Assembly: GCA_032629725.1 (NCBI GenBank)
Contig: JAFEVB010000037.1
Coordinates: 310,001-374,000 of the forward strand
Length of the DNA: 64,000 nt
Reading direction: 5' to 3'
From: Gremmenia infestans
Taxonomy: Eukaryota; Ascomycota; Leotiomycetes; Helotiales; Hamatocanthoscyphaceae
Numbering within the stretch: the stretch's first letter is position 1; each line of letters starts with the position of its first letter. The position numbers were made by a program, and so were the translations under genes. This document shows, one piece after another, positions 45,855-56,703 of the stretch. The notes under the pieces are model-generated. The model had not been told where the DNA came from, ran no database searches, and was given only the letters and a program-made list of their open reading frames with translations.

Positions 45855-47569
45855 GATGTATAATAGTTTCTCTCTTGTCTTCCTAATCTCTCCCAATTCC
45901 TGAAATCCTATTCCCTTCTCCCAAAAGTGTTGGCTCGGTACAAAAGTCGATTAAAGCTTATAGAGTGGTGAAATGGTCCGGGGAAAAGAACGAAATAGGG
46001 TATATGGCAAGAATCCGGACCTGCGGACTGGAAGAGAATGTAGGCTGTTGACGAAAAAGAATGTTATGGACAACAACGACGACGACGAGTGCACAGCGCT
46101 GGTAGTAAATTCCGGTCACTATTCGTCTGGAAGTTGCGAGGAGATAGTCTATATCTCTGGGCACCAGGACGGGGTCCACTGGGCAACAGATCCGCTTTGT
46201 GTCTTGTATCAGACACCAGCCGAGGGTTTCTTCTACTCTTCCGATCGGGACGGCTTGTTTGTGTAGGCACAGACCATTTACTGGTGATATGATCTTCTAA
46301 GACTGCTGACATCCGGGCGGCGGAGGGAAATAGTAGTATGGTATAATCGACGGACAAGAAACTGTCAGGGCAGTGTATGATGCGCGAGAGTACCGTTTAT
46401 GCCATGTAATGGGACATATGGAACGGCAGAGTGGACTTTCTAGGCAGAATTCGTCTGATCCGATACAACCTGAAGTGGTAGAGGGAGATTGCCTTATGGA
46501 AGTCTGTGAGAGAATCGAGTGTGGGTGTTAGATCTTCGAGTTGAGACGTCTTAGAGGTTTCGAGAGATCTTCTTCAGATGCGATGCGGGAACCCGAGTTT
46601 AAGGATGGCAAGGGCAGTAGCAGTGGAGACCAGACATGACTGGGAGTCTAGGACCATCATCTAGCTGGCAATTACGTGTGCGACCATCGAGACCCCGGGA
46701 AGTGTCTCTCCCATCAGTTGAAGGAAGAAGGCCATGATGCACACTCGTACAGGACGGTCCACATGCCCGCCCACACGGGAAGCAGCATAAGTCTGGCGGA
46801 TCGAGACACAGAACGGGTAAGATCCAATTCAGGGCCAAGTCCTATAGACCTCCAATGGATCTAAGTTTGAACATTGGTATAGCCTATCAGCTGCATATAC
46901 AGCTGCAATGATGAAGGGGCCATCCAATGTGGTGGGCGGTAAAATATGGATTGAAGCCATCTGTGGAGAGTGATTGGCGAGACGTTTAGAAATGGGCGCG
47001 TAGAGATGGTGTAGCGATGGTGCTGAGGGTGCAGCAGGGGTGGTGTATTCAGTGGAGCGACAAGCATGAGTGACAGGGAATTAGACTACTGTACGTACTG
47101 TAGACGGTACGGCAGACCAGGGGGGAAGCGAGCCGAGGGGACATCTCTGTGAGCTTCTTGATCCTGACTGATCTCGATCTTCTCAAAGTTCTCATCCATT
47201 TTTGCAAGCCTCCTACTATGCATTTCTGGAGTGTAAGCATCTCAGAGTGTCACTAAACCCATAATCAATTCTGTTTTCATCTCATAATCACATCTCCGAC
47301 GTCTGTCTGCCATCTGAAATGTTCAGGAGGGGTATGAGACGAGGCCCGAACATCGAGCGGTTTTGCATCGCAACGCTCAAACCGCAGCTGTCAGAGACGA
47401 TTAGATAACCTATTTGGGCACGACTTTGCCGGGTAACACAATTGCGGTCAATTGCGTGCAGGCTGCAGTGAGTACTGTAGGACCAGAGGATGCTTGAAGA
47501 AAGTCCTATTTTATCTGATCCGTGGTCCGACTTACTTACACCGCATATCACTGCCCTGGGCCCCCATTC
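45855..47569. other. 1.7 kb non-coding stretch
   Basis: Only short frames. The composition is even. Contains the palindromic TGTACGTAC word near 47090. Confidence 0.45.
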
Positions 47570-48295
47570 ATGACAATGCCCCATCTATTGCAGGTGTGTA
47601 GAGTATTGTGCCTTTCTTTGACGCTGGAGGCGCAAACTCAAACATATTGTTCTCGTATGGCGGTACAGTACCGTACCGTACTTCGTAAAGTCATCAGATC
47701 CTATATTTCTGGCAGACCGCTTGCTCCCGTGAGCCAAAAGCCCAATGTCTCCGCGAGCGTTCCACAAGTGGAAAAGGCGTTCTTCGAAAGCAAATACGGT
47801 GTGAGCATTCATAGCAATGAAGCTGACGGACGATTTATCACTATCACAGAGCTTCCGATAGCTCAATGTGATAGTGATGTTCTGCAGCGCGACCACGGCC
47901 CACGCACGATCACCTGGTTGCGGGGTTTACATGTACTGTGCAGTACTGTACGGTGTGCTCCGTACAGAGCACAGAGAACGCTATTCCAAGAGCGCCATCT
48001 CAGCCTCCAGCGGTTGGAAGTTCTCTCCTATTGGTCCAAAAAATATAGAACAGGGAGGAGCCGCCAATCCATGCAAGCGCTGAACGGACGGCTCGCACCA
48101 TTCAACCGAGTCGGAGATATTTGGATCATGTCACGAGCACGAGCAGCTTGTACTTACTGTAGCTCTGGTAAGCAGATGGCTGGATCGATAAAAGTCATCC
48201 GAAACTTCGCGCGCGGGCCGAGACCATATCACCCGTTTATTATGTCGACTTTCGTACGATCGAAAAACATGGCCGGAAGATCTCAAGGTTTTTGA
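47570..48295 (+). CDS. Doubtful orphan ORF of 241 codons
   Basis: An uninterrupted frame, open for 257 codons from a GTG at 47522 and for 241 from the first ATG at 47570. This is longer than expected by chance in DNA of this composition, but the translation has many Cys, Arg and Ser residues spread evenly, no signal peptide, no domain that I recognise and no hydrophobic or coiled-coil pattern. GTAC palindromes characteristic of the surrounding non-coding DNA run straight through it, near 47665, 47935 and 47950. More likely an accidental open frame or a young lineage-specific gene than a conserved one. Confidence 0.2.
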   Translation: MTMPHLLQVCRVLCLSLTLEAQTQTYCSRMAVQYRTVLRKVIRSYISGRPLAPVSQKPNVSASVPQVEKAFFESKYGVSIHSNEADGRFITITELPIAQCDSDVLQRDHGPRTITWLRGLHVLCSTVRCAPYRAQRTLFQERHLSLQRLEVLSYWSKKYRTGRSRQSMQALNGRLAPFNRVGDIWIMSRARAACTYCSSGKQMAGSIKVIRNFARGPRPYHPFIMSTFVRSKNMAGRSQGF

Positions 48296-48705
48296 GACCC
48301 CGGCCCCGGCTACCCCGCTGAAGAAATCCAATTTAACCGCCGCAATCTTACTGTAGAGGTCAGCAAAACAAGCGTATGTAATGGAGGGGTTGGTGGGGGG
48401 AAGAAAGATCTTATCTATTGACAAGGTGACCTAAAATTGTACAGTACTGTACCTGAGCTGGAGGATCACATTTTATCAAGTGCCAACAAGCCCAAGAAGT
48501 TTTATCAAGTGATGTCATTCACGGTTTGCGAGTGATTTGCGAGTATAATACTTTGTTGAATTACATATAGTTTAGTCAAACCCTCGGAGAGATCATCTCC
48601 AACGACTGTGAGCCCACTGCACAAAACGACCTTGCTAGCACCAGATACCGATAATCCATATAGCGAAAAGCTTGGAATAGTCAACCTTTCGACACGCATA
48701 ACATT
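48296..48705. other. Short interval 3' of the RhoGEF gene
   Basis: No gene. Contains the TGTACAGTACTGTAC palindrome near 48437. Confidence 0.5.
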
Positions 48706-51700
48706 CTAACGGAAGAAGCTGCGAATACTTCCTGGCACGATGCGACTACTCCTTCCAAGCCCTTTACCTTTCCTTTCCGGCTTTTGCGAGACTGCCGCAA
48801 TTGAGACCGACTTTGCTCGAGGAGTATTTTCTTTATCTTCAATAGATGAATCTGCAATGAGTGACGGTGCCGGTGTTCTGGTCTGATTTACGCTATTCGC
48901 GCTCGAAGTTCTCGGAGGCGGAGTAACAATCCTGTGCCCATCATTTCCCCAGCTCGTCTTGATTTTCAGTACTGCAAGCCTATTCAACGAGCTAGCAGGA
49001 CTACCATTGGCTACAACCTGCAAACCGGGAAGGGTTTCAAAGGAGTCCTTCAGGACGTTCTCCCTCTCATCTGGAATCACCGATAACCGTGATCTTGCGG
49101 GGTCATCAATGTCCATCGGAACGTTGATAGATATGTGGTCAAGTCGAGTCGGAGAGTAAGACCTCAGAGCATCATTCTCACTAATGAAATCGTCTTCTGC
49201 TGTCTTATGTAAGCTGGCCACGCTGCTGGATCTCTTCGTAAAATTGCTTGCAATGCTCGCTACGCTAAGTTTGCGCATCATAGAGCTGGCAGATGTGCGG
49301 GCAAGATGCTCACTCCTAGCGCGACTTGACATTCCTGGGTAAGGAAGAACTTCACGGGTCCATACATCTGCAAGAAGCGCCTCGAGCCGCATCCGATCGG
49401 CACGAGAAGGAGCAAGAACTGGAGTGCGGTTGGTAGCAAGCAGAGATTGCGACCTGTTGATGTTGGTCGATGAAGCTGACTCTTTGAAGGCGTTCGTGTT
49501 CTTGATGATTACCTGACACATTCCTGATATCGAGCCAACAGTCATTGCTCTGTGTATTGACATTCTTCTAGCGATAGTGCCTTCTAATATTAGCTATTAC
49601 TAAATATATATCGAGCGAAGTTGCCTTACCTGGCTTTCCAAAGACAGTCCCCATTGACTTGATTGACAGGGACAGAGATGCAAGCGCCGCCTGTTCACCT
49701 GAATCAAGAGGATCCTTTCCAGAATGATCCGCAAGTCGGCTTCGCCACTCGAGCTCTTCTTTTTGAGAACAAGCACTCATCGTGACCTCAAACAGTTGGT
49801 GGTCGTATTCGAATACCAGCTTCCAAGAAAAGGGAACAGTGTGGCACTGCAGTCCTATTGAAGTCATTAGCATTTTATTCAGAACTTGGCTTTCAAACCT
49901 TTGGCGATCATTGCTCTCATCCATGGGGAACCATCTACTTTCTCTAGGAAAGAGTTGGACACACCTCTGCCATTATCAACCTCTTCGATCCTGAGGTCAC
50001 TGAGGCCAATACAGGCTTGGACAATGTACACTTGATCTAATCTTGGGGCCGAGGCTAGCAAGAGGAAGTCACGATACAGTAGGATGATTAGATATTGTCC
50101 ATCAGCTCCGCTTTTAGTTTGCCAAGAGACATGTAAGACTCCACAAAGATGGATATGCCCGAGGCCGCGGATGGCAATTTTGGAACGAGTATCAGGCTGT
50201 GCTCGATGTTAGCAAAACGACCTGAACGAATTGTGCAAGAGGATATATCATACCCTGTCGGGGAAAATAAGACGATCTTGCAGGACCCATGATTTCTCCA
50301 TCGTTGCTTTCATCCTTGGGTCATCAGTTGCCCGATTAATCTCGGTCGTCGCTTCACGAATTCTGACGAGGACATTATCGATAGCTAGGTGAGAATCCGG
50401 GCAATCGCACACCGGCGTCTGCTTCAACAGCTCTGCAAAAAGGAGCGGATATTTGCACACTCGTTGGATTGGCTGGGTCAACCTTAGTTGAGACTCAGAG
50501 TGTTAAATCAAGGATAGAGCTCACCTTCACCAGGAGGTCTCCAATCGCGAGAGCCTTCTTTGAATTATCATGCTGACTGTTCATCGAAGAGAGGGACGAG
50601 GCCAGTGCCTCGAAGCCCTTTTGATAGACTTCCCATTGAGGCATTGTCCTATACATAGTAGCCGCATCCCTGATCATCAACTCGTATTTGGCACCGTATT
50701 CCTCGTAGATAAAGAAGCGGCTCAGCTGTAGAAAATTTGTAAGTGAACCCATGTGGTGGATATCAATATCATACCTTGCTGCCAAATATGCGCGCAACTT
50801 CAGCTGCAACTCTCGGCTCTGCAGTCAGTCCTGGTATTTTTTGGAGCCAAGACGAACCATGGCCGTTTTCAGGAACGGCATCGAGACTTCGCCATCTGTG
50901 GTGTCCTTTGGGAAGCAAAGATAGAGATGACTGATGGTAATCTGGCTGAGTATATTCGGAATGTGGAACAACTCGATGCAAGTCGCCGAGGAGTTCTTCG
51001 TGTAGTTCGATAATCTCGTTGAGGTTTCTGTTGATAGATGCTCGAAGGGCTAACGAAAGGTTCGGGATGGAGGCCAAAAGCGTTACGTAGACCTGATATT
51101 TTAGCGAAAGGTTTGTGGTTCTGAGAAGAGTGCTTACATGTGCAAGGAATTTGACATCTGCAACGTAGCTCTCTTCAGTGCTAATTATTTCTTCAAGAAC
51201 GCGACGGCGCTGGAGCAGACGAGTTGTGACGCCCTGGTCCACAACAACCCCTCTAGCGAAGGATGAACTGTCTTCAGAGTGTCTGCCTCCTTGTGAAGCT
51301 TTGCTGCTACGGTCGGTCCTCTGGTGACGGGATGAAATGCCCGTTCTTCTCGATTGTGGAGCAATACTGAGGCTTGCAAGGCTGATGCTGGCACTTTTGA
51401 CGGCTGTGACAAATCCAAAAGAGGAGCCATAAGAGGACTTCTTGTGGATCAACTTTTCTCTGGGAGGTGACGAATTGGAACACTCATTTTCCAGAGCCGA
51501 AACATTTGCATCACAGCTTACTGTCTGTCTCCGTCCTGCAGCACGTCTTTCGAGTTTCTTCACCCACCTATTGAATGGGAACTCGGAGTTCAAGGGCAGT
51601 GATTGATTGACGACGTCTTCCACATCATTTGCATCATCTAAAGAGAACCGGTTACCTGTGGCGGCATTCTCGGTCTGAGTATCGTCTGCATTGAATGACA

Positions 51701-51956
51701 AGCCTAATGCAGTAACGTTATCCAAAATGTTCCGCTCAAGACTATCACGGCCAGAAGAACTCCCATCATCGGCATCAAGATCAACTTCGTCAAATGAATC
51801 ATCTTTGTGTAGCTCCACCGAGCCCCTTTGGCTTGGAGGAGGAATTGGCGTTCCCCAGCTTGTCTTTCGGGCGATGTGTGTTGAACTTCGGCGAGAGCAT
51901 GTCGGGGTTGAGAGCAGAAGATTCGTGCTTCGAAAGGATGCCTCTGACAGATCCAT
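48706..51956 (-). CDS. DH-PH domain Rho guanine nucleotide exchange factor
   Basis: Seven exons: 51956-51138, 51092-50775, 50725-50525, 50472-50254, 50196-49965, 49854-49630 and 49583-48706; phases agree at all six junctions, giving 963 aa. The frame also extends to an ATG at 52070 (1001 aa), but the added 38 residues are hydrophobic and unlike the polar start MDLSEASFRSTNLL, so 51956 is preferred. Residues about 1-240 are Ser-rich and disordered. The DH domain starts at RRRVLEEIISTEESYVADVK (about 250) and includes DLLVK joined to PIQRVCKYPLLF across exons. A PH-like domain follows (about 455-620; DFLLLASAPRLDQVYIVQ, FSWKLVFEYDHQLFEVT). The C-terminal 300 residues are Ser/Thr/Arg-rich. Function: nucleotide exchange on a Rho/Cdc42-type GTPase; which one is not deducible. 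Confidence 0.87.
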
Positions 51957-52609
51957 TTTTGAAGCAAGGAACCAAGAAAATGATATTACAAAATTTCCTC
52001 CAATCAGGTCCAAGAAAGACTTTTTGCATAACAACAGCAAAGTTTGGATAGCATCAAAATAGCTAAGCAAGGGAAAAATGGGATGAAGGTGAAGTGAGGA
52101 GGTTTGACAGCTGAGAAAGATTAAGAAGTCGCAGACTTAGGGGTGTAAATAATCAAGAATAGAAAGCGCGAAGGAGGGAGTTTGGAAGTTAGCTGAACTT
52201 TTTGTGAAGAAACTGTGACGGTCCCATAGCAACTTCCAGGAGACCATGCACCATCATGTATATGATTAGAGATGAGATGATGCTAACTGCCTGTAGACAA
52301 TCCAGAAACCTCTTTGCGAAGGAGCTCACCTACATCCCAAGCTTTTGCAAAACATATTTATAGCTCACGCGATGTGTAAATTTCGAGTTTGAGGTATGAG
52401 CCATTGTCTCTCGTACAAACTTTGGAAATTAACATAAAGACAGGAAGCGTTTGAAGATGAACGACGAAGTCTTATATATCCCCGTATATCACGTGTATTA
52501 GTCATCAATCGCGGGGTTCACAACGCGTACATACTCCGCAGCCTGCTTGCGAGGCTGAACGACTTGCAGTATTTACATTTCTCTCAACACCCTGCTTTGA
52601 AATAGCGTA
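51957..52609. promoter_or_regulatory. Divergent upstream region, RhoGEF and Nas2-type genes
   Basis: About 650 bp between opposite start codons (shorter if the RhoGEF start is 52070). No identifiable site. Confidence 0.45.
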
Positions 52610-53498
52610 ATGGGCCTGCCATTAAGAATGGAGAACTTACACGCCCCAACGGTTCCCTCCGGACCTACTTCTGGCCTAGCCGGCACGAATGGTATTCAAA
52701 CAAGCGGGCTGAGTCTTACACAACTCCAAGCTAAAAAGGACAATATTGAAGCTGAAATCAGAGCTTTGGGCAGTGTATTAGAATCAGTAGGTTTTACCTT
52801 GATACATCTGGAGGTCTATAAGCTGATAGAAGATAGCATGGCGTTGATATGAACACAAGGCTCATCACTCCTGATGGATTCCCTCGGGCAGATATTGATG
52901 TGGCACAGAGTAGGATCCGTCTGCCAGCGCTCAAGGGTCACTGCTAACGGTATCACAGTTCGAACGACAAGATCACGAATCATATACCTCAAGAACGATT
53001 ACAAAGCCCTCATGAATGTTATCGAGAAACACATACATGAACATTTTGCGAGGCAAACAGAACTTGCTGCTACGGAGGCAACCACAAATGGCTCGACTCC
53101 CATGGACGTAGACACATCGTCATCTTCATCTCGTGTCCAGCAAGCCGCTGGGCCTCCCTTTGCCAAGGTGAACAGCGTTGTGGATAGAAGCCCTGCGGAT
53201 TCTGCTGGATTGAAAGCTGGGGATGAGATTAGGAATTTTGGTTATGTCAGCTACACGAACCATGATAGCCTGAAGAGAGTCGGGGAGTGTGTCCAGGGCA
53301 ATGAAGGGGCAAGCCAAAATATTCAGGTCTACTAGTCGATGTTCAAAGCTAATATGTATACAGCGCGAAATTCTCGTCAAGGTATCTCGTTCGCCAACGT
53401 CAGGCGCGACTCAACGACAGGAACTGCAATTAATTCTCACTCCCCGACGAGATTGGGGCGGCCGTGGTCTTCTGGGTTGTCATATTTTACCGTTGTGA
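52610..53498 (+). CDS. 26S proteasome assembly chaperone Nas2/PSMD9 (p27), PDZ protein
   Basis: Four exons, 52610-52786, 52837-52909, 52959-53326 and 53364-53498, giving 250 aa with agreeing phases. Residues about 35-60 begin the N-terminal helical hairpin (LSLTQLQAKKDNIEAEIRAL). The exon 2-3 junction gives RADIDVAQI then RTTRSRIIYLKNDYKALM, the conserved Nas2 core. The PDZ domain runs from about 150 (PFAKVNSVVDRSPADSAGLK, then AGDEIRNFGYVSY) to the end, where RREWGGRG-type sequence (here PRRDWGGRGLLGCHI) is conserved. Family knowledge: Nas2 binds the C-terminus of Rpt5 and guides assembly of the regulatory-particle base. An in-frame ATG six codons later is an alternative start. Confidence 0.9.
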
Positions 53499-54341
53499 AA
53501 TATTGAAGCTTGTTGGCATCATTTGGCCGGGTTATTTTGCTTCTTTGAACAAGCGCTGGTGTTCCATGGAAGGTGTTTTGGGGTTTGAAAAGATGCGTTC
53601 TACAGACAGTTAGGGGTAGCTAAAAAGCATTCAATCTTGGTACCACATAGGACTGTATCCGTCAATCTATTCAGACTTGTAAGAGCATCAACACGGGTGG
53701 GCCAATTAGCAAAAACGCTTCCTTGCTGCGTTTCCAGAGGTCAGAACACGGAGGGTATGAGGTCCTTATCCTACATGTTGCTGAGCAGAAGGAGGCAATT
53801 TGTCGCAATTTAATTAGGCTTCCATGTCATGTTGCCTGTAAAATTTACCGGGGCTCCAGATTTTTCGTTCGGGTGTTTGTCTGCATTGCATTACAAAGGA
53901 GGGCAAGCTAGGAGGGCAAGCTGGGATAGCATTGATATCATCGAGAAAACCGTAACTTTTAATATTTAACATTTCCAACATATATGGAAGAAAGTTAACA
54001 ATGTCAGACAAAGGACGTTGGAAATCCAAGAAACCCCAGACAACCTAAACAGGCCACGTGACCTTTACCGCTCGCTAAAAATCTGTTCCAACGATGAGCG
54101 CCTTGCATTGATCAAAACATCCTCGCTCTGGTCAGGTCAAATCACACTCCACCACGTCCAAAACCACGACGTCCAGCACATAAAGGTACAGTCCCAGCCC
54201 TACTTTCCTCTCTCATCAATATTCTCTGGCGGGTCGCATTTCACCCCTCTTGCGCTAATACCTTTATCGCAGCCTTGGAATACATTCCTACCTTGCTATT
54301 CACCTCCACTTCCGTGAACCGATACCCCACATCAAACCAAA
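53499..54341. promoter_or_regulatory. Upstream region of the Ran gene
   Basis: About 840 bp. The last 300 bp are CT-rich, typical of a highly expressed fungal gene. A 13-bp tandem duplication (AGGAGGGCAAGCT twice) lies near 53896-53921. No other gene is seen. Confidence 0.5.
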
Positions 54342-55272
54342 ATGGCTGAAGCAGCACCGGCCGTCCCAACCTTCAAGCTTGTTCTTGTCGGAGATGGAGG
54401 AACTGGCAAGGTATGTCGTATGGCCTGTTGAGCGTGCCGTCGGTGGAAGACCTACTGCAGGCGCATATCGTCTTTCCCCGCGGCGGTGACGCACTTTGCC
54501 GTCGTTCAAACATCTAACAGCATAACAGACTACGTTCGTCAAGCGTCATTTGACCGGAGAATTTGAGAAGAAATATATCGCGACCCTTGGTGTAGAAGTG
54601 CACCCTCTGGGCTTCAGCACAGTAGGTTTTATCAGCTGCATCTGCCAACCAGCCGCTAACGAATCCGCAGAACTTAGGCAACATTCAATTCGATGTCTGG
54701 GATACCGCAGGACAAGAGAAGTTTGGGGGTCTTCGTGATGGATATTACATCAACGGCCAATGCGGTATTATCATGTTCGACGTTACTTCCCGCATCACCT
54801 ACAAGAACGTTCCCAACTGGCATCGTAAGTTCCACTCACCAATAAGGTTGTCTGTTCGAATATACTAAGTTCTTTCATCCAGGTGACCTGGTCCGCGTTT
54901 GCGAGAACATCCCCATCGTCCTGACCGGAAACAAGGTTGATGTTAAGGAGAGAAAAGTGAAGGCGAAGGCCATCACTTTCCACCGAAAGAAGAATCTGCA
55001 ATACTACGATATCTCTGCGAAGTCCAACTACAACTTTGAGAAGCCTTTCCTCTGGTTGGCCCGTAAACTCGTTGGCAATCCTGCTTTGGTATGATGGAAC
55101 AAAATTACTCTTGCCAAGATTAGTACTAATGATATCATAGGAATTTGTTGCTGCTCCAGCTCTTGCCCCTCCCACCGCTACTGTCGACCACGCCCTGCTC
55201 CAGCAATACCAGGAAGAGATGAAAGTGGCTTCCGAAATGCCACTCCCAGACGAGGACGATGCCGACCTGTAA
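54342..55272 (+). CDS. Ran GTPase (Gsp1)
   Basis: Five exons, 54342-54410, 54529-54621, 54671-54824, 54883-55088 and 55141-55272, giving 217 aa, matching Ran's near-invariant length. All GTPase motifs are present: GDGGTGKTT (P-loop, split by intron 1 after the Lys), the effector-loop Thr in KKYIATLGVEV, DTAGQEKFGG, NKVDVKERKV and YYDISAKSNYNFEKPF. The C-terminus ends DEDDADL, the acidic Ran tail, which contacts Ran-binding proteins. Family knowledge: Ran drives nucleocytoplasmic transport and spindle assembly with RCC1 and RanGAP. The introns are at positions usual for fungal Ran genes. The start is fixed by the conserved MAEA-type N-terminus. No anomaly is seen. Confidence 0.96.
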
Positions 55273-55760
55273 ACATTCTACATCATCCCAACAAGGCATT
55301 TGCCTTTTCCTCTTAGCAGCATCTTAGACAGTTGTCTTTCGGCGATATTTGCATTTTTGTCAGTCGGTCTGGCAATTAGAGGCAGATGGTTGGCAAGGAC
55401 TCCCTCCTTTTGTTTCATGGCATGGATAAGCTTCAATATGCAGCGGGCATATGGAAGCAGGGTGGATTGGGACTTTTATGAGCGATGAACAACCTCGTCT
55501 TGAGGTAACACCTTCGAGATTTCCGCTGCAGTATGCAGCTTATGTAGCTAGACCATGAAAAGCATTTAGTCTTTGACACAATATGGAGCACAACGCTAAC
55601 GTGACTGAACATTACCGCCGCAGGCAGTACTTTATACAAGTCAACAGGGCGTTTTTGGCTAAACTGTCGATTATTATAATCAAACGCTTGTGGTCCTACT
55701 CCGGAGTAGAAGATCACAAATTGCCGTCCCGACTATCTGCCAGACTAGCCCAGGGAGGCA

Positions 55761-55781
55761 GCCAGCCCAGCCCAGCCCAGC
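55761..55781. repeat. (CAGCC)n microsatellite
   Basis: Four near-perfect CAGCC units in non-coding DNA. Confidence 0.85.
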
Positions 55782-56540
55782 CCCCCGCATTCATGACTTT
55801 ACCCCTCACCTGCGGTCAGCATATTTTTCATCTTCTCACTTTCCTACCCCTCAACCAACGAGTGTTGTCGATCGACTTGGTCCAAGAGCTATGTATACCT
55901 ATCCATATTTTGTTTCTTTCTATGAGCAGCTGGGCAATCTTACAAGAAGCTGTAGGAGGTTGCTATACTCGGAGTACTCCGTAGGAGAATTGAATGTCCG
56001 AATACCCTGTACCGGTTATGTCTGCGAGGCGTAGATTTGCAGGGTGTACTTTGAGCTTCTGCACAGCTCCACAAGCTCCAAAGAACTTTCGATGATCCTT
56101 GTCTGTTCCTTGGCATGTCCCAACCTCCTCCTCTGTAGACTTCTCCACATCACAACGGACCTTCCAAATTAACTCTAATCTCATTGCAACCTACCGGCTG
56201 TCCCGACTGCGCCGCAGCTCAAAGCTCTGTTTACGGACATTTTGGCATCGTATCCGCGGACTCTTATCACAAATCCCGGTTCTCTCTCTCTTGTATCCAT
56301 GCTCATACGTTAGTCTGGAGCTTCTTTTTGGGTGATTTTACAATCTATTCGTCATTGTGTCAGTCAGCGCAAGCAAGCATTGCGCCAGAAGTCAATTGAT
56401 TGTTGTGCTACCTGAACCATGCTTTGACACCTGTCTAAGATATGCAGACAGGCATTTCTGCTGGTGCCAGGAACATGCTTCCCCGGGAGGCCGGTCCTGC
56501 GAGGATGTGAGAGATGCGGGCAGCTATTGCTACCATGAGC

Positions 56541-56547
56541 TATAAAA
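56541..56547 (+). promoter_or_regulatory. Putative TATA box of the carboxypeptidase gene
   Basis: TATAAAA about 160 bp before the start codon, a good match and at a plausible distance for an inducible secreted-enzyme gene. No experimental support. Confidence 0.45.
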
Positions 56548-56703
56548 TGGGAGCTCCCCGAAATCCACAGTAGGATTTACCCTCTGTGAAAGTAACAGCT
56601 GTGTGAAAGTACACCTCCAAAGTAGCTTCCGTAGTTGCGAGATCCAAGTTCTCTTCGACAAAGCACCAATTGATCTCCCAGAAGCTCTGTTCCAATCCTC
56701 CCG

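Larger units (their letters stand above)
55273..56703. other. 1.4 kb intergenic interval
   Basis: Holds the Ran 3' UTR and the carboxypeptidase upstream region. A CAGCC tandem repeat lies at 55761-55781. No supported gene. Confidence 0.5.
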
